A DNA stretch of 64,000 nt from Streptomyces violaceusniger (lineage in GTDB: Bacteria; Actinomycetota; Actinomycetes; Streptomycetales; Streptomycetaceae), in the NCBI GenBank assembly GCA_005405945.1, contig BJHW01000001.1:7936001-8000000 (forward strand), given 5' to 3'. Positions 18,683-29,203 of this stretch are shown one piece after another. Made by a program: the position numbers and the translations under genes. The notes beneath the pieces were generated by a model, which was not told the origin of the DNA, did no database searches, and saw only the letters and a program-made list of their open reading frames with translations. The stretch's first letter is position 1. Each line of letters opens with the position of its first letter.

Positions 18683-19617
18683 GCGCTACGGCCACCTCCG
18701 AAGCCCCGGCGGACGCCGGGCCCGTGCGGAAGCCGCCCCTGGTCAAGCCCGCCGTCCGCAAGCGCCTGGTGCCCTACTGGCTGCTGCTCCCCGGCATCCT
18801 CTGGCTGCTGGTCTTCTTCGCCGCGCCGCTGATCTACCAGGCGTCGACATCCGTCCAGACCGGCTCCCTCGAAGAGGGCTTCAAGGTCACCTGGCACGTC
18901 CAGACCTACTGGGACGCGCTCACCGAGTACTACCCGCACTTCCTGCGCTCGGTGCTCTACGCCGCCACCGCCACCGTGCTGTGCCTGTTGCTCGGCTATC
19001 CGCTCGCCTACCTCATCGCCTTCCGGGCGGGCCGCTGGCGCAATCTGGTGATGATCCTGGTGATCGCGCCGTTCTTCACCAGCTTCCTGATCCGCACCCT
19101 CGCTTGGAAGACGATCCTGTCCGACAGCGGCCCGGTGGTCGGCGCGCTCAACTCGCTGCACATCCTGGACGTCACCAGCTATCTGGGGATCACCGAGGGG
19201 CAGCGGGTGCTGGCCACCCCGCTCGCGGTGGTCTGCGGGCTGACGTACAACTTCCTGCCCTTCATGATCCTTCCGCTCTACACCTCCCTGGAGCGCATCG
19301 ACCCCCGGCTGCACGAGGCCGCCGGAGACCTCTACGCCCGCCCCCTCACCACCTTCCGGAGGGTGACCTTCCCGCTGTCCATGCCGGGTGTCGTCGCGGG
19401 CACGCTGCTCACGTTCATCCCCGCCGCGGGCGACTACATCAACGCCGAACTGCTGGGCTCCACCGACCAGAAGATGATCGGCAACGTCATCCAGTCGCAG
19501 TTCCTGCGGGTGCTGGACTATCCGACGGCGGCGGCGCTGTCCTTCATCCTCATGGCGGCCATCCTCACGATGGTCACCGTCTACATCCGCAAGTCCGGGA
19601 CGGAGGACCTGGTGTGA
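18679..19617 (+). CDS. potB: Spermidine/putrescine ABC importer permease 1
   Basis: 312 residues with six predicted transmembrane helices. The cytoplasmic EAA loop is visible as HEAAGDLYARPLTTFRRVTFPLSMPGV. The GTG start overlaps the ATPase stop by 4 nt (GTGA), so translation is coupled. A long N-terminal cytoplasmic tail (about 35 residues) precedes the first helix. Confidence 0.92.
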
Positions 19618-20411
19618 CGGCCCTGACGCGCTGGATACGACGGAACCTGGTGGTCATCGCGGGGCTCGGCACCCTCGCGTATCTGATCCTGCCCAACGTC
19701 GTCGTCCTGGTCTTCTCCTTCAACAAGCCCAACGGCCGGTTCAACTACGAATGGCAGCGGTTCTCCACCGACGCCTGGACCGATCCGTGCGGCGTCGCCG
19801 ACCTGTGCGGCTCGCTCTCGCTCAGCCTGAAGATCGCGGTATGGGCGACGATCGGCGCGACCGTCCTCGGCACGATGATCTCCTTCGCGCTGGCCCGCTA
19901 CCGCTTCCGGGCCCGCCCCGCGGTCAACAGCCTGATCTTCCTGCCGATGGCGATGCCCGAGGTCGTCATGGCCGCCTCGCTGGCCACCCTCTTCCTCAAC
20001 ATGGGCGTGGACTTCGGCTTCTGGACGATCCTCATCGCCCACATCATGTTCTGCCTGAGCTTCGTGGTGACGGCCGTCAAGGCGCGGGTGATGTCCATGG
20101 ACCCCCGGCTGGAACAGGCCGCCCAGGACCTCTACGCCTCCCCGGCGCAGACCTTCCTGCGCGTCACCCTGCCGATCGCCGCGCCCGGCATCGCCGCGGG
20201 CGCGCTGCTGTCCTTCGCGCTCTCCTTCGACGACTTCATCATCACCAACTTCAACGCCGGCTCGACCGTGACCTTCCCCATGTTCGTCTGGGGATCCGCA
20301 CAGCGCGGCACGCCCGTGCAGATCAATGTGATCGGAACGGCGATGTTCGCGGTCGCGGTGTTGTGCGTTCTCGTCGGCCAACTGGCCGGCGCCCGCCGCA
20401 AGAGGAGCTGA
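19614..20411 (+). CDS. potC: Spermidine/putrescine ABC importer permease 2
   Basis: 265 residues, six helices, with the EAA-like loop LEQAAQDLYASPAQTFLRVTLPIAAPGI and the PotC-type SFDDFIITNF segment. The GTG at 19614 overlaps the stop of permease 1 (GTGA). It is followed after 5 nt by the flavoenzyme gene. Confidence 0.92.
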   Translation: MTALTRWIRRNLVVIAGLGTLAYLILPNVVVLVFSFNKPNGRFNYEWQRFSTDAWTDPCGVADLCGSLSLSLKIAVWATIGATVLGTMISFALARYRFRARPAVNSLIFLPMAMPEVVMAASLATLFLNMGVDFGFWTILIAHIMFCLSFVVTAVKARVMSMDPRLEQAAQDLYASPAQTFLRVTLPIAAPGIAAGALLSFALSFDDFIITNFNAGSTVTFPMFVWGSAQRGTPVQINVIGTAMFAVAVLCVLVGQLAGARRKRS

Positions 20412-20416
20412 GAACC

Positions 20417-21862
20417 ATGGCCACGGACGCCATGACCCGCTCGTCCGGGGGCGACGCCCCCACCCCGTCCGCACTGGAGGCCCTGGCCGGGGCCGCGTAC
20501 CGGCCGTACTGGCTGGACGACCCCGGCAGGCCCCGCCCCCGCCCCGCACTCGTCGGGGAGGAGCGGTGCGATCTGCTCGTCGTCGGCGGCGGCTACAGCG
20601 GGCTGTGGACCGCCCTGATCGCCAAGGAGCGCGACCCCGACCGCGAGGTGGTCCTGGTCGAGGGCCAGGAGATCGGCTGGGCGGCCTCCGGGCGCAACGG
20701 CGGTTTCTGCGCCGCCTCCCTCACCCACGGGCTCGGCAACGGCGCCGCCCGCTGGCCCGATGAGCTGGCCGAACTCGAGCGGCTCGGCCATCGCAACCTC
20801 GACGCCATCGAGTCCGCCGTCGAGCGCTACGGCATCGACTGCGACTTCGAACGCACCGGCGAGATCGACGTGGCCACCGAGCCGTACCAGGTGGCGGAGT
20901 TGCGCGAGACCGCCCGGATGGCGGCCGAACTCGGCGTCGGCGAGCAGGAGTTCCTCGACCGCGACGCGGTACGCGCCGAGGTCGACTCGCCCACCTTCCT
21001 GGCCGGGCTGTGGGACCGCCGCGGCGTGGCCATGCTGCATCCCGCCAAGCTCGCCTGGGGCCTGGCGCGGGCCTGCGCCGAGCTGGGCGTACGGATCTAC
21101 GAACACACCCCGGCCGAGCGGCTGGCCGGCGCCGGGGCGGGGATGGCCGTCCGCACCCCGTACGGCCGGGTGCGCGCCCGCCAGGTGGCGCTCGCCACCA
21201 ACGCCTTCCCCGCGCTGGTGCGCCGCGTCCGCCCGTACATCGCCCCCGTCTACGACCACGCGCTGATGACCGAGCCGCTCAACCAGGAGCAGCTCGACGC
21301 GCTCGGCTGGCGGGGCAGGCAGGGGCTCAGCGACACCGCCAACCACTTCCACTACTTCCGGCTCACCGCCGACCGGCGCATCCTGTGGGGCGGCTACGAC
21401 ATCATCTACCGCTACGGCGGCCGGGTGCGCGCCGAATACGACCACCACCCGGCCACCTACCGCACCCTCGCCCAGCACTTCTTCCGCTGCTTCCCGCAGC
21501 TGGAGGGCGTGCGTTTCAGCCACGCCTGGGGCGGCGCCATCGACACCTGCTCGCGCTTCTCCGCCTTCTTCGGCAGCGCGCACGGCGGGAGGGTGGCGTA
21601 CGCGCTCGGCTATACGGGCCTGGGCGTCGGGGCGACCCGGTTCGGCGCCGAGGTGATGCTCGACCTGCTCGCCGGTGAGCGCACCGAGCGCACCAGCCTG
21701 GAGATGGTTCGCAGCAAGCCGCTGCCCTTCCCGCCGGAGCCGGTGCGGTGGGCGGGCATCGGCATCACGCAGTGGGCCATGACCCGGGCCGACGAGAACG
21801 GCGGGCGCCGCAATCTGTGGCTGAAGGCGATGGACAAGGTGGGGCTGGGGTTCGACAGCTGA
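20417..21862 (+). CDS. FAD-dependent oxidoreductase, gamma-glutamylputrescine-oxidase (PuuB)-like
   Basis: 481 residues of the DAO family. The FAD-binding Rossmann motif is VVGGGYSGLWTALIAKE (about residues 56-72), followed by GWAASGRNGGFCAASLTHG, where flavin contacts are expected. The C-terminal dinucleotide-site segment is GYTGLGVGATRFGAEVMLDLL. PuuB-like enzymes oxidise glutamylputrescine or other amines to aldehydes with O2. No PuuA ligase is in this window, so the true substrate may be free putrescine or another amine. The ATG at 20417 follows the permease stop by 5 nt with GAGGAG at 20403-20407; the gene is part of the importer operon. Confidence 0.85.
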   Translation: MATDAMTRSSGGDAPTPSALEALAGAAYRPYWLDDPGRPRPRPALVGEERCDLLVVGGGYSGLWTALIAKERDPDREVVLVEGQEIGWAASGRNGGFCAASLTHGLGNGAARWPDELAELERLGHRNLDAIESAVERYGIDCDFERTGEIDVATEPYQVAELRETARMAAELGVGEQEFLDRDAVRAEVDSPTFLAGLWDRRGVAMLHPAKLAWGLARACAELGVRIYEHTPAERLAGAGAGMAVRTPYGRVRARQVALATNAFPALVRRVRPYIAPVYDHALMTEPLNQEQLDALGWRGRQGLSDTANHFHYFRLTADRRILWGGYDIIYRYGGRVRAEYDHHPATYRTLAQHFFRCFPQLEGVRFSHAWGGAIDTCSRFSAFFGSAHGGRVAYALGYTGLGVGATRFGAEVMLDLLAGERTERTSLEMVRSKPLPFPPEPVRWAGIGITQWAMTRADENGGRRNLWLKAMDKVGLGFDS

Positions 21863-21865
21863 GGG

Positions 21866-21915
21866 GCCGAGCCCCGGGCCGTTCGGCGCGCCGTGGTCGC
21901 CCCGGGGCGCTCGGG
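21866..21915 (+). terminator. Imperfect GC-rich inverted repeat after the importer operon
   Basis: A GAGC-CCCGGG arm pairs with a CCCCGGGGCGCTC arm across the gap after the oxidoreductase stop and before the convergent phosphatase gene. The stem has a bulge and no T-run; it is a plausible terminator for the 14.6-21.9 kb operon. Confidence 0.35.
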
Positions 21916-21956
21916 CGCGACCTGGGATGGCCGCGGTTTGTTGGGAGCTTGAGGTT

Positions 21957-22877
21957 TTACGGGCCGTTGTGGCTCAAACGGCTGACCTTGAGCACTGCCC
22001 ACAGCAGTAGGCCGGACAGACACCAGCTCGCGACGGTGTCCAGCGGCCAGTGGTAGCCGCGCCGGGCCAGCCCGGCGGCCACGGCCAGGTTCAGCACGGC
22101 GACGGCCACCAGGAGGGGCCGCCGCAGCCGCGGGCCCAGGAGGCGGTGGAGGAGCAGCGCCGCCGCGCCGTAGGCGACGGCCGCCGTCGCGGCATGGCCG
22201 GAGGGGAAGAACCCGGTCTCGCCCGCCAGCGGCCCGGGCGGGCCGGGGCGGTCGATCAGCGCCTTGAACGGAACCACCAGCGCCGGAACCGCCGCCATCG
22301 CCACCGCGGCGGCCAGCGGCGGCAGCCACCAGCGCGGCGCTCCCGCGCGCCGGGCGCACCACGCCTCCCAGCCGAGGGCGACGGCGAGGACGGGGACCGC
22401 CACCGCCGTATTGCCGAGGTCGGCGAGGAACTCGGCGACGGGGGAGGGGAGCGCCGAGCCGGCGATCGCGCGGCCGAGCCGTTCGTCGTAGGTGCGCAGG
22501 GGGCCGTGGGCGGCGATCTGCCAGGTGCACAGCGCGAGCAGCGCGATCAGTACGAGGGGCGTGACGAGCGCGAGAAAGGGCGCCCGTGGTGCGGAGGGGG
22601 AGTGAACAGTCGGCGGCCCCGGAACAGGGGGGGTGGTTCCGGGGCCGCCGTGGCGATCGGTGTGCCGCGCGCCCCGGGGGGTTTGGGGCGGGCGGACGTC
22701 CGATCGGTGAGGAGATCCGGAGCCGGAGGCTCCAGTGGTGTGCGCGAGGGCACAGCCGGGTCGGGGCTGGGGAAGCACCGGCTCGGCATCGCCCGCAGTC
22801 CCCTGCGAGCGGGGTGTTTCTCTCATCTGCAATGACCGTACGGCAGCGAAGCCCCGCCCGACAGACCGATCACCCAC
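21957..22877 (-). CDS. PAP2-family membrane phosphatase
   Basis: Up to 306 residues. A disordered Pro/Ser-rich N-terminus (about 1-100) precedes five or six transmembrane helices. The acid-phosphatase motifs are KALIDRPGPPGP (C1), GFFPSGHAATAA (C2) and RRGYHWPLDTVAS (C3). Such enzymes dephosphorylate lipid phosphates such as undecaprenyl pyrophosphate or phosphatidate at the outer membrane face. The start is uncertain: GTG 22877 and ATG 22826 are both in frame and neither has a clear ribosome site. It is convergent with the importer operon. Confidence 0.82.
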   Translation of the reverse strand: MGDRSVGRGFAAVRSLQMRETPRSQGTAGDAEPVLPQPRPGCALAHTTGASGSGSPHRSDVRPPQTPRGARHTDRHGGPGTTPPVPGPPTVHSPSAPRAPFLALVTPLVLIALLALCTWQIAAHGPLRTYDERLGRAIAGSALPSPVAEFLADLGNTAVAVPVLAVALGWEAWCARRAGAPRWWLPPLAAAVAMAAVPALVVPFKALIDRPGPPGPLAGETGFFPSGHAATAAVAYGAAALLLHRLLGPRLRRPLLVAVAVLNLAVAAGLARRGYHWPLDTVASWCLSGLLLWAVLKVSRLSHNGP

Positions 22878-22928
22878 CTGTCATCGGCCCCGCACATCTT
22901 CTTCACGCCACTCATCGCTCACTCACAG

Positions 22929-24278
22929 TCACAGCTCGGCGAAGGCGCTCTCGAGGATGCCGAGACCCTCGCTCAGAAGGTCTTCGCCGATCACGAGCGG
23001 CGGCAGGAAGCGCAGCACATTGCCGTAGGTCCCGCAGGTCAGCACGAGCAGCCCGGCCGAGTGGCACGCCTTGGCGACGGCGGCCGTGGCCTCGGGGTTG
23101 GGGTCCTTGGTGCCGGACTTCACGAGTTCGATGGCGATCATGGCGCCGCGGCCGCGGAGGTCGCCGATGATGTCGTACTTCTCCCGCATCGCGGCGAGGC
23201 GGCCCTTCATGACCTCCTCGATGCGCTTGGCCTTGGCGTTCAGGTCCAGCTCGCGCATCGTCTCGATCGCGCCGAGCGCCGCCGCGCACGCCACCGGGTT
23301 TCCGCCGTAGGTGCCGCCGAGGCCGCCGGAGTGCGCCGCGTCCATGATCTCCGCGCGGCCGGTGACGGCGGCCAGCGGCAGACCGCCCGCGATGCCCTTG
23401 GCGGTGGTGATCAGGTCCGGGACGATGCCCTCGTCCTCACAGGCGAACCACTGGCCGGTGCGGCAGAAGCCGGACTGGATCTCGTCCGCGACGAAGACGA
23501 TGCCGTTGGACGTGGCGAACTCCGCGATCCTTGGCAGGAAGCCCTTGGCGGGCTCGATGAAGCCGCCCTCGCCGAGGACCGGCTCGATGATGATCGCGGC
23601 CACGTTCTCGGCCCCGATCTGCTTGCTGATCATGTCGGTGGCCTGGGCCGCGGCCTCCTCGGCGCAGTTCTCCGGGCCGGTCAGCCAGCGGTAGGGGTAG
23701 GCGAGTGGAACGCGGTAGACCTCGGGCGCGAAGGGGCCGAAGCCGTGCTTGTACGGCATGTTCTTGGCGGTGAGCGCCATGGTGAGGTTGGTCCGGCCGT
23801 GGTAGCCGTGGTCGAAGACGACGACCGCCTGGCGCTTGGTGTACGAACGGGCGATCTTCACCGCGTTCTCCACCGCCTCGGCGCCCGAGTTGAACAGCGC
23901 CGACTTCTTGGCGTGGTCGCCGGGCGTGAGCCGGGCCAGCTCCTCGCAGACCTCCACATAGCCCTCGTACGGCGTGACCATGAAACAGGTGTGCGTGAAG
24001 TCCGCCAGCTGCGCGGACGCCCGGCGTACGACGGCCTCCGCGGAGGAGCCGACGGAGGTCACGGCGATACCGGAACCGAAGTCGATCAGCGAGTTGCCGT
24101 CCACGTCCTCGATCACACCGCCGCCCGCGCGCACGGTGAAGACCGGCAGCACACTCCCTACCCCGCCGGCGACCGCCGCGTTCTTACGGGCGAGCAGCTC
24201 CTGCGACTTCGGGCCGGGAATGGCGGTGACGACGCGACGCTCCTGGGGGAGGGCGGGGCCTCCGGACAGTTCGGTCAT
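22929..24278 (-). CDS. gabT: 4-aminobutyrate aminotransferase
   Basis: 449 residues, class III PLP aminotransferase. Visible are FNSGAEAVENAVKIAR, FDHGYHGRTNLTMALT, IIEPVLGEGGF, FVADEIQSGFCRTG and the PLP lysine K294 in TTAKGIAGGLPLAAVTG. Length and motifs are those of GabT, which moves the amino group of GABA to 2-oxoglutarate, giving succinate semialdehyde and glutamate. ATG 24278 is chosen because CTGGAG lies 6-11 nt upstream and the family N-terminus begins here. It supplies the GABA step after the aminobutyraldehyde dehydrogenases; the third aldehyde dehydrogenase at 29.2 kb could take the next step. Confidence 0.9.
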   Translation of the reverse strand: MTELSGGPALPQERRVVTAIPGPKSQELLARKNAAVAGGVGSVLPVFTVRAGGGVIEDVDGNSLIDFGSGIAVTSVGSSAEAVVRRASAQLADFTHTCFMVTPYEGYVEVCEELARLTPGDHAKKSALFNSGAEAVENAVKIARSYTKRQAVVVFDHGYHGRTNLTMALTAKNMPYKHGFGPFAPEVYRVPLAYPYRWLTGPENCAEEAAAQATDMISKQIGAENVAAIIIEPVLGEGGFIEPAKGFLPRIAEFATSNGIVFVADEIQSGFCRTGQWFACEDEGIVPDLITTAKGIAGGLPLAAVTGRAEIMDAAHSGGLGGTYGGNPVACAAALGAIETMRELDLNAKAKRIEEVMKGRLAAMREKYDIIGDLRGRGAMIAIELVKSGTKDPNPEATAAVAKACHSAGLLVLTCGTYGNVLRFLPPLVIGEDLLSEGLGILESAFAEL

Positions 24279-24547
24279 GACGGGCTCCAGGGAGAAGAAC
24301 AGGGGTTTTAGTCGCAGGCTATGGGCGTGACGAGGGATGGGGCATGTTCCGTTCGGGAGCACTGCGCGGGTTTCCTTGTCCGCGGCGGCCATAGCCCGAC
24401 GGCGGCCTTACGGATCCCACGAGTGCCCACGAGTGCCCACGAGTGAGACGGGCCCGCCGGGGTCGCTGAACTCCCCGCGCGGGAACACTAGATTGAGCGG
24501 TGGCGCGAAAGCCGAGGAACAGCCGGTCAGGGGGCAAGGGGCAGCAC
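24279..24547. other. Intergenic region between gabT and the VirD4-like gene, with 10-bp repeat
   Basis: 269 nt between divergent genes; it must hold both promoters. At 24415-24445 there are two and a half tandem copies of GAGTGCCCAC. No convincing -35/-10 pair or palindrome was recognised. Confidence 0.5.
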
Positions 24548-26714
24548 ATGGACACCGAGGGCACGTTCGATTCACCCAGCACACGCCACAACCCGCCCCC
24601 ACCCCCACCCCCGCAATCCCCGCCTTCTTTTCCCGCCGCCCCGCCGCCGATGCCGCCGACCGCGCCCCGGCGGTCCCCGGTGCGCCTCCGGTCCCCGCGC
24701 CCGCGGCCCGCCCGTCCTTCGTCGCCTGGCTGCGCGCTCCGCGGTCCGAGGTGGCGCCGGGGGTGTGGACGTACGAGCACAAGCCGAAGGCGCCGGAGGA
24801 GCCGGATCGGATTCCGGGGCAGCGGCTGCTCAGCGGGGCCCTGATCTCGGCCTTGTGTGGCTGGCTGGTCTGGTCACTGATCTATTACGAGTACTTCGGC
24901 AGCTTCTACCTCTGGCCGCTGTATTTGCTGACCCCGGAGTCCTGGGTCGAAGGCGACGACAAGATGGCGTTCGTCTGGGCTTGGCGCATCTACCAAGTCA
25001 TCTTCGCGGGGGTCCTCGCCGTGATCTTCGGTCGCGTCGGCCACTGGCCCGAGGTCTGGCGCCGTTATGTCGCGCCCCTCTTCCGGCGGGCCTGGGATGA
25101 GCCCACTCCTGAGGTGGCGGCCGCGGGGCGGCCGGAGGGGGATCCGGTGGAGTGGCCGCATTTGCGGGCCGCGGGGGCGCACAGTGCGGCTGATCGGCTG
25201 GCGGCGGACGCGCGGGCGGGGGCGATGAATGACGTCGACCACGCCCGGATCGAGCGCGCCTGGCAGTCCGTGCGGGCGGGGAGGAATTCGCTGGCCTCGT
25301 TCACCGACACCGTGCTGCGCCACGGCGCCGCCTCGTACGCACATCCGTCCGGGGCGCGGGACCTGCCCGTCCGCACGGCGCGGCATGATCTCCTCGCCCA
25401 TCAGGTCCGCCTCGGCACCGCCGCCGAGGATTCCCGCAATCCTTACCAGCACCGCGGCGTCGGGCTCGCCCTCGATCCCGAGGTGCTCGGCACCTCGCTG
25501 CTGGCCGTCGGGCCGCCCGGTTCGGGGAAGACGGGGCGGGTGGTGCGGCCCGTCGTGGAGTCGCTGTGTCTGCAGGCGCTCGCCGGGCAGGTCGCCGTCG
25601 TGGCGGTCGGGGCGGCGGGGCCGGGCTCGGGGCGGATGAGGCGTTCGACGTCGTCGTGAAGATCGGTCGACCCGACTCCGGCTACGACCTCGACCTCTAC
25701 GGCGGCACCACCGACCCCGACGAGGCCGCGGGCATCCTCGCCGAGGCCCTGATCGGCGACATGGCGGCCTCGCTCCCCGGCGGGGACAGCAGGCGCGCCG
25801 CCACCGCGCTGGCCCAGCTGCTCGGCCCCTACCGCGCCGCCCACGGCCGCTTCCCGTCCGTACCGGATCTGCGGGAGTTGCTGGACGGTTCCAAGACGGC
25901 CGTCAACGCGCTGCGCGAGGCGCTGGACGAGGCCGGGGAGCGGGCGCAGGCCCGCGAGCTGGAGGCGCGGGTCCGGCAATCGGGAGCGCCCGGGGACGTG
26001 GGCGCGCTGCTCGCGGACCGGATCGCGTTGCTGGACCGCCCCGCGTTCGCCGATTTCTTCGACACCACGGGCGACCGCCGCCCGTTCTCCCTCCGCGCCC
26101 TCGAACATCCCCTCCGGGTCCGTATCGACCTGCCCGAGCGCGGCCACGCGGAGGCGTCGCGGATGCTCGCGCGGCTGGTCCTGGCGCAGTTCACCGAGTG
26201 CGCCGTGGGCCGGGCCGACCGTTCGCTGTTCGCCTGCCTGGTCCTCGACGACGCCTCGCACACCATCACCCCCGAGGCCCTGCGTGGCATCCAGCGGCTC
26301 CGCTCCGCGCACGCGGGCGCGGTGCTCACCCTCCGCACCCTCGACGACGTCCCCGAGTCGCTGCGCAGCGCGCTGCTCGGCGCGGTCGGCTGCCGGATGG
26401 CCTGTGCCGGGGTGACGACCTGGGACGGGGCGCGGTTCGCCGAGGTGTGGGGGACGGAGTGGGTCGAGACCCGGGACGTCACCGACCGGCAGATCATCGC
26501 CGAGGAACCGCTCACCAAGGTGCTGCACTTCATCCGTAAGGTCGCCACCGGCAAGGCGGTGACCACCCAGTCGGTGACCGTACGGACGGTGGAGCGCGAG
26601 CGCTGGTCCGCCTCTGAGCTGGCCCATGCGGTTCCCCCCGGGCACGCGGTGCTGTCGGTGACCTCCGTAAGGGGCGAGGGCGGGCCGCCGGTGCTGGTGG
26701 ATCTGCGCGCGTGA
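24548..26714 (+). CDS. VirD4/TraG-like P-loop ATPase with membrane anchor (two frameshifts)
   Basis: The restored length is about 722 residues. A Pro-rich head is followed by two hydrophobic segments (about residues 115-135 and 150-175, around SALCGWLVWSLIYYEYFG and YQVIFAGVLAVIFG), then Walker A GPPGSGKT near 322, a Walker B-like CLVLDDASHTITPEALRG and a C-terminal domain ending LVDLRA. This is the layout of membrane-anchored coupling or FtsK-HerA ATPases. Frames change in the C-runs near 24594-24615 and at 25623-25625 (GGG for GGGG); one base restored at each gives one continuous protein. No relaxase or conjugation gene is nearby, so its role is unknown. ATG 24548 follows AAGGGG. Confidence 0.65.
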
Positions 26715-27008
26715 TCGGCGGCCGTATCGGCGGCTGTTCCGGTCAGTCCTCATTGGCCGTCATTGCCGTCATTGGCCGTCATTGGTTCATCTGTCACGGT
26801 CGCCAGCCGGCCGTCCCGGTCGCCCCGGGAGTCTCGATTGCCCCTTCAGAGTGACCGGGGGCAACCGGAACCGCCGCGTCACGGCCAGACCCGTGGCGAA
26901 ATCAGGCCGTCAATTCCGCGTTTTCCTCCATTGAGGCAGAATCGGCAGTAGCCGTTCATACGGGGCGGTGAAGTCGTCGCAAGTCGTCGCATTCGCTTCG
27001 AAGGTGCC
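26715..27008. other. Intergenic region with 10-bp CATTGGCCGT repeats
   Basis: 294 nt before the second PucR gene. It contains four tandem copies or near copies of CATTGGCCGT (26751-26785). The remaining sequence is less GC-rich near 26900-26960, where the pucR promoter is expected, but no clear boxes were found. Confidence 0.6.
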
Positions 27009-28807
27009 ATGCCTCCCACCCTCGCCTCACTCGTCCGCCACCCCGGTCTCAAGCTGTCCGTCCTCGCGGGCGAGGATCGGCTGGAGACGCCCGTGCGCTG
27101 GGCACACGTCAGCGAGCTGGCCGACCCCGTGCCCTATATGGAGGGCGGCGAACTGCTCCTGATCACCGCGATGCAGATCGAGGCCGATGACCCGGAGGAG
27201 ATGAGCCGCTATGTGCGGCGGCTGGTGGGCGCGGGCGTGGTCGGGCTCGGCTTCGCGCTCGGCGTCAACTACGCCGAAGTGCCGCCCGCGCTCGCCACGG
27301 CGGCCAAGGAGGAGGGGCTGCCGCTGCTCGGCGTGCCCCGCCGCACCCCCTTCATCGCGATCAGCAAAGCCGTCTCCGCGGCGATAGCCGCCGACCAGTA
27401 CCGCGCCGTGACCGCCGGGTTCGAGGCACAGCGCGAGCTGACCCGCGCCGCCATCGGCGCCGAGGGGCCCGCCGCGCTGCTGGCCCGGCTCGCCGCCCAC
27501 ATCGACGGCTGGGCCGCGCTCTACGACACCTCCGGCGCCGTGGTCGCCGCCGCCCCCGACTGGGCCGCCCGCCGCGCCGCCCGGCTCACCGCCGACGTCG
27601 CGCGGCTGCGCTCCCGCCCGGGCCCCGCGAGCATCGTGGTCGGCGGAGGCTGCGGGCCGGCCGGGGCCACGGGCGCGGAATCGGCCGAGGACACGGCCGT
27701 CGCCGACCGGGTCGAGCTCCAGTCGCTGGGCACCGGCCGCCGTACGCGTGGTGTGCTCGCGGTCGGCACGGGCGCGCCGCTGGGCACCGCCGAGCGCTAC
27801 GCGGTGCACTCCGCGGTCGCGCTGCTGACCCTGACCACCGAGCGTTCCCGCGCCCTCCAGGAGGCCGAGCAGCGGCTCGGCGCCGCCGTGCTGCGGATGC
27901 TGCTCGCGGGCGAGCCCGACCATGCGCGGGCGGTCGCCGGGCGGCTGTACGGCGGGCTGCTGGACGCGCCGTTCCGGATGCTGGTCGCCGAGGTGCCGTC
28001 CGGCGGTACGGCCCAGCAGGCCCACGCGGCGCCCTCCGCCGCGGACGAGGCCCTGGCGGAGCCCTCCGCGGAAGCCACAAGCACAAGCACAGGCACAAGC
28101 ACAAGCACAGGCACAAGCACCGGCACGGGCACGGCCACCGGTGAAGCCGAGGCGGCCGACCCCCTCGCCACGCTCATCGACACCATGGAGGCGGCCGCGG
28201 CCCGCACCGGCGAGTCGGTGCTGGTCGTGCCCGACGGCGAACGGCTCATCGTGCTGGCCCCCGACGGCGGCGCGGCGGTCGAGGCGTGCGCCGAGCACGC
28301 CCAGGCCGTCGAGACCCGCCGGGGTACGAAGGCCCGCCCCCGCGACCGCGCCGCGGTCGCCGCGCCCCGCGGCGACGAGCTCGTCATCGGGCTGTCCGCC
28401 CCGCGGGCCCCATCGCCGCCGCGGCCGCCTACCGCCAGGCGGAGCAGGCGCTGTCCGTGGCGCGCCGCCGAGGACGGATGCTGGTCGAGCACGAGCAGGT
28501 GGCGGCGGGTTCCGTACTGCCCCTGCTCGCCGACGACGCCGTCCGGGCGTTCGCCGACGGCATGCTGCGCGCCCTGCACGAGCACGACGCCACCGGCCGG
28601 GGCGATCTGGTCGCCTCGCTGCGCGCCTGGCTCTCCCGGCACGGCCAGTGGGACGCGGCCGCCGCCGACCTCGGCGTCCACCGGCACACCCTGCGCTACC
28701 GGATGCGCCGCGTCGAGGAGATTTTGGGCCGCTCCCTGGACGACCCGGACGTCCGCATGGAGCTGTGGCTGGCCCTCAAGGCCACGGCCCCGGGCACGTC
28801 GGCCTGA
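27009..28807 (+). CDS. PucR-family transcriptional regulator (one frameshift, Thr/Ser repeat)
   Basis: The restored length is about 599 residues. The N-terminal PucR domain (about 1-125) opens PPTLASLVRHPGLKLSVLAGED and has HVSELADPVPYMEGGELLL. A middle domain follows, and the C-terminal HTH_30 domain has LSRHGQWDAAAADLGVHRHTLRYRMRRVEEIL. Residues about 356-378 are a Ser/Thr/Gly repeat encoded by an ACAAGC hexamer array, in the same part of the protein as the collagen-like insert of the other PucR. The frame changes near 28399-28410 and one base restores it. ATG 27009 has GAAGG upstream. It is directly upstream of an aldehyde dehydrogenase and near gabT, so control of amine/GABA catabolism is likely. 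Confidence 0.82.
28077..28134 (+). repeat. ACAAGC/ACAGGC hexamer microsatellite in pucR coding region
   Basis: About nine hexamers, mainly ACAAGC and ACAGGC, encode alternating Thr/Ser and Thr/Gly residues. The six-base unit keeps the reading frame when copy number changes. Confidence 0.9.
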
Positions 28808-29203
28808 AGCACGCGCCAGGACCCTCCGACCGCCCTGCGGCGGCCGCCGCCCCGATCGCCTGGTAGCCGTCACCGCTCCCGGCCACTCCTTCCCGGCCGT
28901 CTCGTCGTGGCGTCGCCCCCGACCGCCTTACCGCGGCACTCCTTTCCCGTCACCGCTTTCTCGCCGCCTCGTCGCGGGTCGCCGCTTCCCGGCCACCGCC
29001 CCCGCCACCCCTTCCCGGCCACCGCCCCAGCCGCCCCACCCAGTCACCGCCCCAGCCCCTCCTCCCTCTCGCCCCTCCCCAACCCGGCACGCCATTGCGG
29101 AGCGCCCGTGTGCCCGACTGCTACGCCTCGGACAAACGCCGAGCAGGCGGGGCGCGCCTACGGTGGGAGGAGAGACACCACTTCAGAAGGGTCGGGATCC
29201 GCT
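28808..29203. other. Pyrimidine-rich intergenic region
   Basis: 396 nt between pucR and the aldehyde dehydrogenase. The plus strand is very C-rich, with repeated TCCCGGCCACCGCCCC-like blocks (about 28880-29060). No ORF with normal codon usage; no clear terminator. The dehydrogenase promoter must lie towards the 3' end. Confidence 0.5.
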
